In this document: positions 3,593 to 5,276 of the stretch, piece by piece | Layout: each line of letters opens with the position of its first letter | How positions within the stretch are numbered: the stretch's first letter is position 1 | Assembly: GCA_902766305.1 (NCBI GenBank) | Contig: CACXDE010000048.1 | Span: forward strand, 1-5,276 | Origin: an uncultured Ruminococcus sp. | GTDB taxonomy: Bacteria > Bacillota > Clostridia > Oscillospirales > Acutalibacteraceae | Direction: 5' to 3' | DNA length: 5,276 nt | Translations under genes and position numbers: made by a program | Notes under the pieces: model-generated | The model's input: the letters and a program-made list of their open reading frames with translations, nothing else | What the model was told of the DNA's origin: nothing | Database searches by the model: none

Positions 3593-5276
3593 ATGGATTT
3601 TTACGGTTTTTACACGGGCGGAATATTTGACGCTTATGAATGGCTCGGCGCACATTACACCTCTGAAAAAACGGTTTTTCGCACATTTGCTCCTCAGGCC
3701 CAGAAAATAGAGCTTGTTCTGGAGGACAAGGTTCTGCCTATGGAAAAAGTTCACAACGGACAGTTTTATGAGACTGTTGTTGAAAAACTGCCTGCCGGCA
3801 CAAAATACGAATACCGCATATATTCCGGCGGAAAGTATACTGACCACTGCGACCCATATGGTTTCTTTATGGAAAAGCGTCCGGCGCACAAGTCAATTAC
3901 ATTTGATCACAAGAAGTTTAAATTCAATGATGATGATTGGATGAAAAAAAGATGCGACATGACTGACAAGCCCTTGAATATTTATGAGCTTCATGCCGGC
4001 TCCTTCCGAAGGCCCGGAAAAGCTCCCGATGACTGGTACAATTATGAACAGCTCGGACGTGTGCTTGTTCCCTACCTTAAAGAATACGGCTATAACTATG
4101 TTGAATTTCTCCCCCTCTGCGAGCATCCAAGCGATGAAAGCTGGGGGTATCAGACAACCGGATATTTCTCTCCCACAAGCAGATACGGAACACCCGATCA
4201 GCTTAAGAAGCTTATTTCGATTCTGCATGAAAATGGTATAGGTGCTATACTTGATTTTGTTCCGGTACATTTTGCTATGGATTCTTATGGTCTTGCAAAA
4301 TACGATGGTTCCGCTCTGTATGAATATCCCAGCAACGATGTTGGAATGAGCGAATGGGGCAGCTGCAATTTTATGCACTCAAGAGGTGAAATAAAGACGT
4401 TTTTGCAGTCGTCAGCAAATTTCTGGCTTAAAGAATTTCACTTTGACGGACTCAGGATGGACGCTATCAGCAGGATAATTTTCTGGCAGGGTGATGAAAG
4501 AAGAGGCGTCAACAGCAACGCTCTTGATTTTGTCAAAAAGATGAACTCATACCTAAAAAAAGAAAACGAGGGATGTATGCTTATCGCTGAGGACAGCACA
4601 AGCTTCAAGGGTATAACAAGTCCCGCTGAAAAGGGCGGTCTTGGCTTCGACTATAAATGGGATCTCGGCTGGATGAATGACACGCTGGAGTTTTTCGGCA
4701 CAGCACCGGAAAAGCGTCCGGAAAAGTATCATAAGCTGACGTTCTCCATGATGTATTTCCGTGATGAAAACTATCTTATGCCCCTGTCGCATGATGAAGT
4801 AGTACACTGCAAGGGTACAATAGTAAACAAAATGTATGGCAGCTTTGACGAACAGCTGAGTCAGGCTAAGACACTGTATATGTATATGATAGTCCATCCC
4901 GGCAAAAAGCTTAACTTCATGGGAAATGAGCTGGCACAGATAAGAGAATGGGACGAGAAACGCGAGCTTGATTTTGACCTTCTGAATGATCCTAAAAACA
5001 ACACCTTCCATGAGTTTATGAAAAAGCTGAACGGCATATATCTCAGCAGTACTTCTCTGTCTGAGCTGGATTACGACGACACCGGTTTCAAATGGGCAGA
5101 CTGCGATCAGGTTCAGCGTCTTATCTACGCTATTATCCGCAGCAGCAAAAAGGAAAAGATTCTCGCTGTCTTTAATTTCAGCAATAAAGTTCAGGAAAAC
5201 TACACACTATCTGTCAAGGATGTAAAAAAAACGAAAGTACTTCTGTGCAGCGATTCTGTTGAGTTTGGCGGCAAAA
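3593..5276 (+). CDS. glgB: 1,4-alpha-glucan branching enzyme (3' end outside window)
   Basis: GlgB cuts alpha-1,4 glucan chains and re-attaches them as alpha-1,6 branches during glycogen synthesis; it acts in the cytosol. The first 561 residues are present and the frame is open at the right edge. Members are about 620-730 residues, so perhaps 60-100 are missing. A CBM48 beta-sandwich spans about 15-100, and the GH13 barrel starts near 128 (LNIYELHAGSF). All four conserved regions are visible: DFVPVHF at 221-227, GLRMDAIS at 286-293 with nucleophile Asp290, LIAEDS at 330-335 with acid/base Glu333, and LSHDEVVH at 398-405 with His400/Asp401. FMGNELAQIREWDE at 442-455 is diagnostic of branching enzymes against other GH13 members. 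A C-terminal beta domain begins near 505. There is no N-terminal N1 extension. The ATG at 3593 follows GGAGG (3581-3585) by 7 nt. It is divergent from the spore-protein gene, and other glycogen genes may lie downstream. Confidence 0.93.
   Translation, partial: MDFYGFYTGGIFDAYEWLGAHYTSEKTVFRTFAPQAQKIELVLEDKVLPMEKVHNGQFYETVVEKLPAGTKYEYRIYSGGKYTDHCDPYGFFMEKRPAHKSITFDHKKFKFNDDDWMKKRCDMTDKPLNIYELHAGSFRRPGKAPDDWYNYEQLGRVLVPYLKEYGYNYVEFLPLCEHPSDESWGYQTTGYFSPTSRYGTPDQLKKLISILHENGIGAILDFVPVHFAMDSYGLAKYDGSALYEYPSNDVGMSEWGSCNFMHSRGEIKTFLQSSANFWLKEFHFDGLRMDAISRIIFWQGDERRGVNSNALDFVKKMNSYLKKENEGCMLIAEDSTSFKGITSPAEKGGLGFDYKWDLGWMNDTLEFFGTAPEKRPEKYHKLTFSMMYFRDENYLMPLSHDEVVHCKGTIVNKMYGSFDEQLSQAKTLYMYMIVHPGKKLNFMGNELAQIREWDEKRELDFDLLNDPKNNTFHEFMKKLNGIYLSSTSLSELDYDDTGFKWADCDQVQRLIYAIIRSSKKEKILAVFNFSNKVQENYTLSVKDVKKTKVLLCSDSVEFGGK

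Noticed and set aside
4706..4726. Direct repeat CCGGAAAAG twice, 12 bp apart, in glgB
   Set aside because: It simply encodes two neighbouring Pro-Glu-Lys triplets (PEKRPEK) in frame and needs no further explanation.
3893..5011. Antisense and alternate-frame open frames over glgB
   Set aside because: The glgB frame holds all four GH13 regions across this stretch. The other frames have no motif or start signal and are shadows.

Overview
The window reads as a stretch of chromosome from a low-to-moderate GC, Gram-positive anaerobe of the Clostridia. A Ruminococcus-like or other Oscillospiraceae source is my best guess. The evidence is a clostridial-type alpha/beta small acid-soluble spore protein, strong AGGAG-type ribosome binding sites, a fused FolB-FolK protein and a compact clostridial-type GlgB. 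The genus is inferred from protein style only, not from any marker gene.

Positions 1-2903 (+ strand) hold a tight folate operon: the 3' end of folE, an HD-domain hydrolase starting at a TTG that overlaps the folE stop, folP, a folB-folK fusion, and folA with a C-terminal tail. Gaps are -4, 12, 27 and 1 nt, and a rho-independent terminator (2940-2979) closes the unit. Together the genes cover GTP to dihydroneopterin triphosphate (FolE), dihydroneopterin to 6-hydroxymethyl-dihydropterin and its diphosphate (FolB-FolK), condensation with p-aminobenzoate (FolP) and reduction of dihydrofolate (FolA). Two steps have no recognisable dedicated enzyme here: removal of the phosphates from dihydroneopterin triphosphate, and glutamate addition (FolC). 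The HD protein sits just after FolE and is a plausible candidate for the dephosphorylation step. That is inference.

Positions 2904-3125 are intergenic. Besides the terminator they contain a compact set of nested inverted repeats. Read on the minus strand, these form a two-stem RNA preceded by an extended -10 box (TGTTATAAT) and followed by the folA terminator stem in reverse. I report this as a candidate small RNA of about 140 nt, or as a structured 3' UTR of the spore-protein gene. I do not recognise its family.

Positions 3126-3320 (minus strand) encode the 64-residue spore protein. Its leader carries a 9-bp inverted repeat (3377-3405). The AT-rich divergent region 3321-3592 also holds a good vegetative-type promoter (3493-3521) for glgB on the plus strand. 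glgB (3593 to the window end) encodes a 1,4-alpha-glucan branching enzyme of glycogen synthesis. All its GH13 catalytic residues are visible, and it runs off the right edge with 561 residues present.

I see no mobile elements, CRISPR array, tRNA or rRNA. No gene-free stretch exceeds 300 bases. Most of the window is well-understood metabolism. The points most worth a second look are the HD protein and the structured RNA candidate at 2930-3069.
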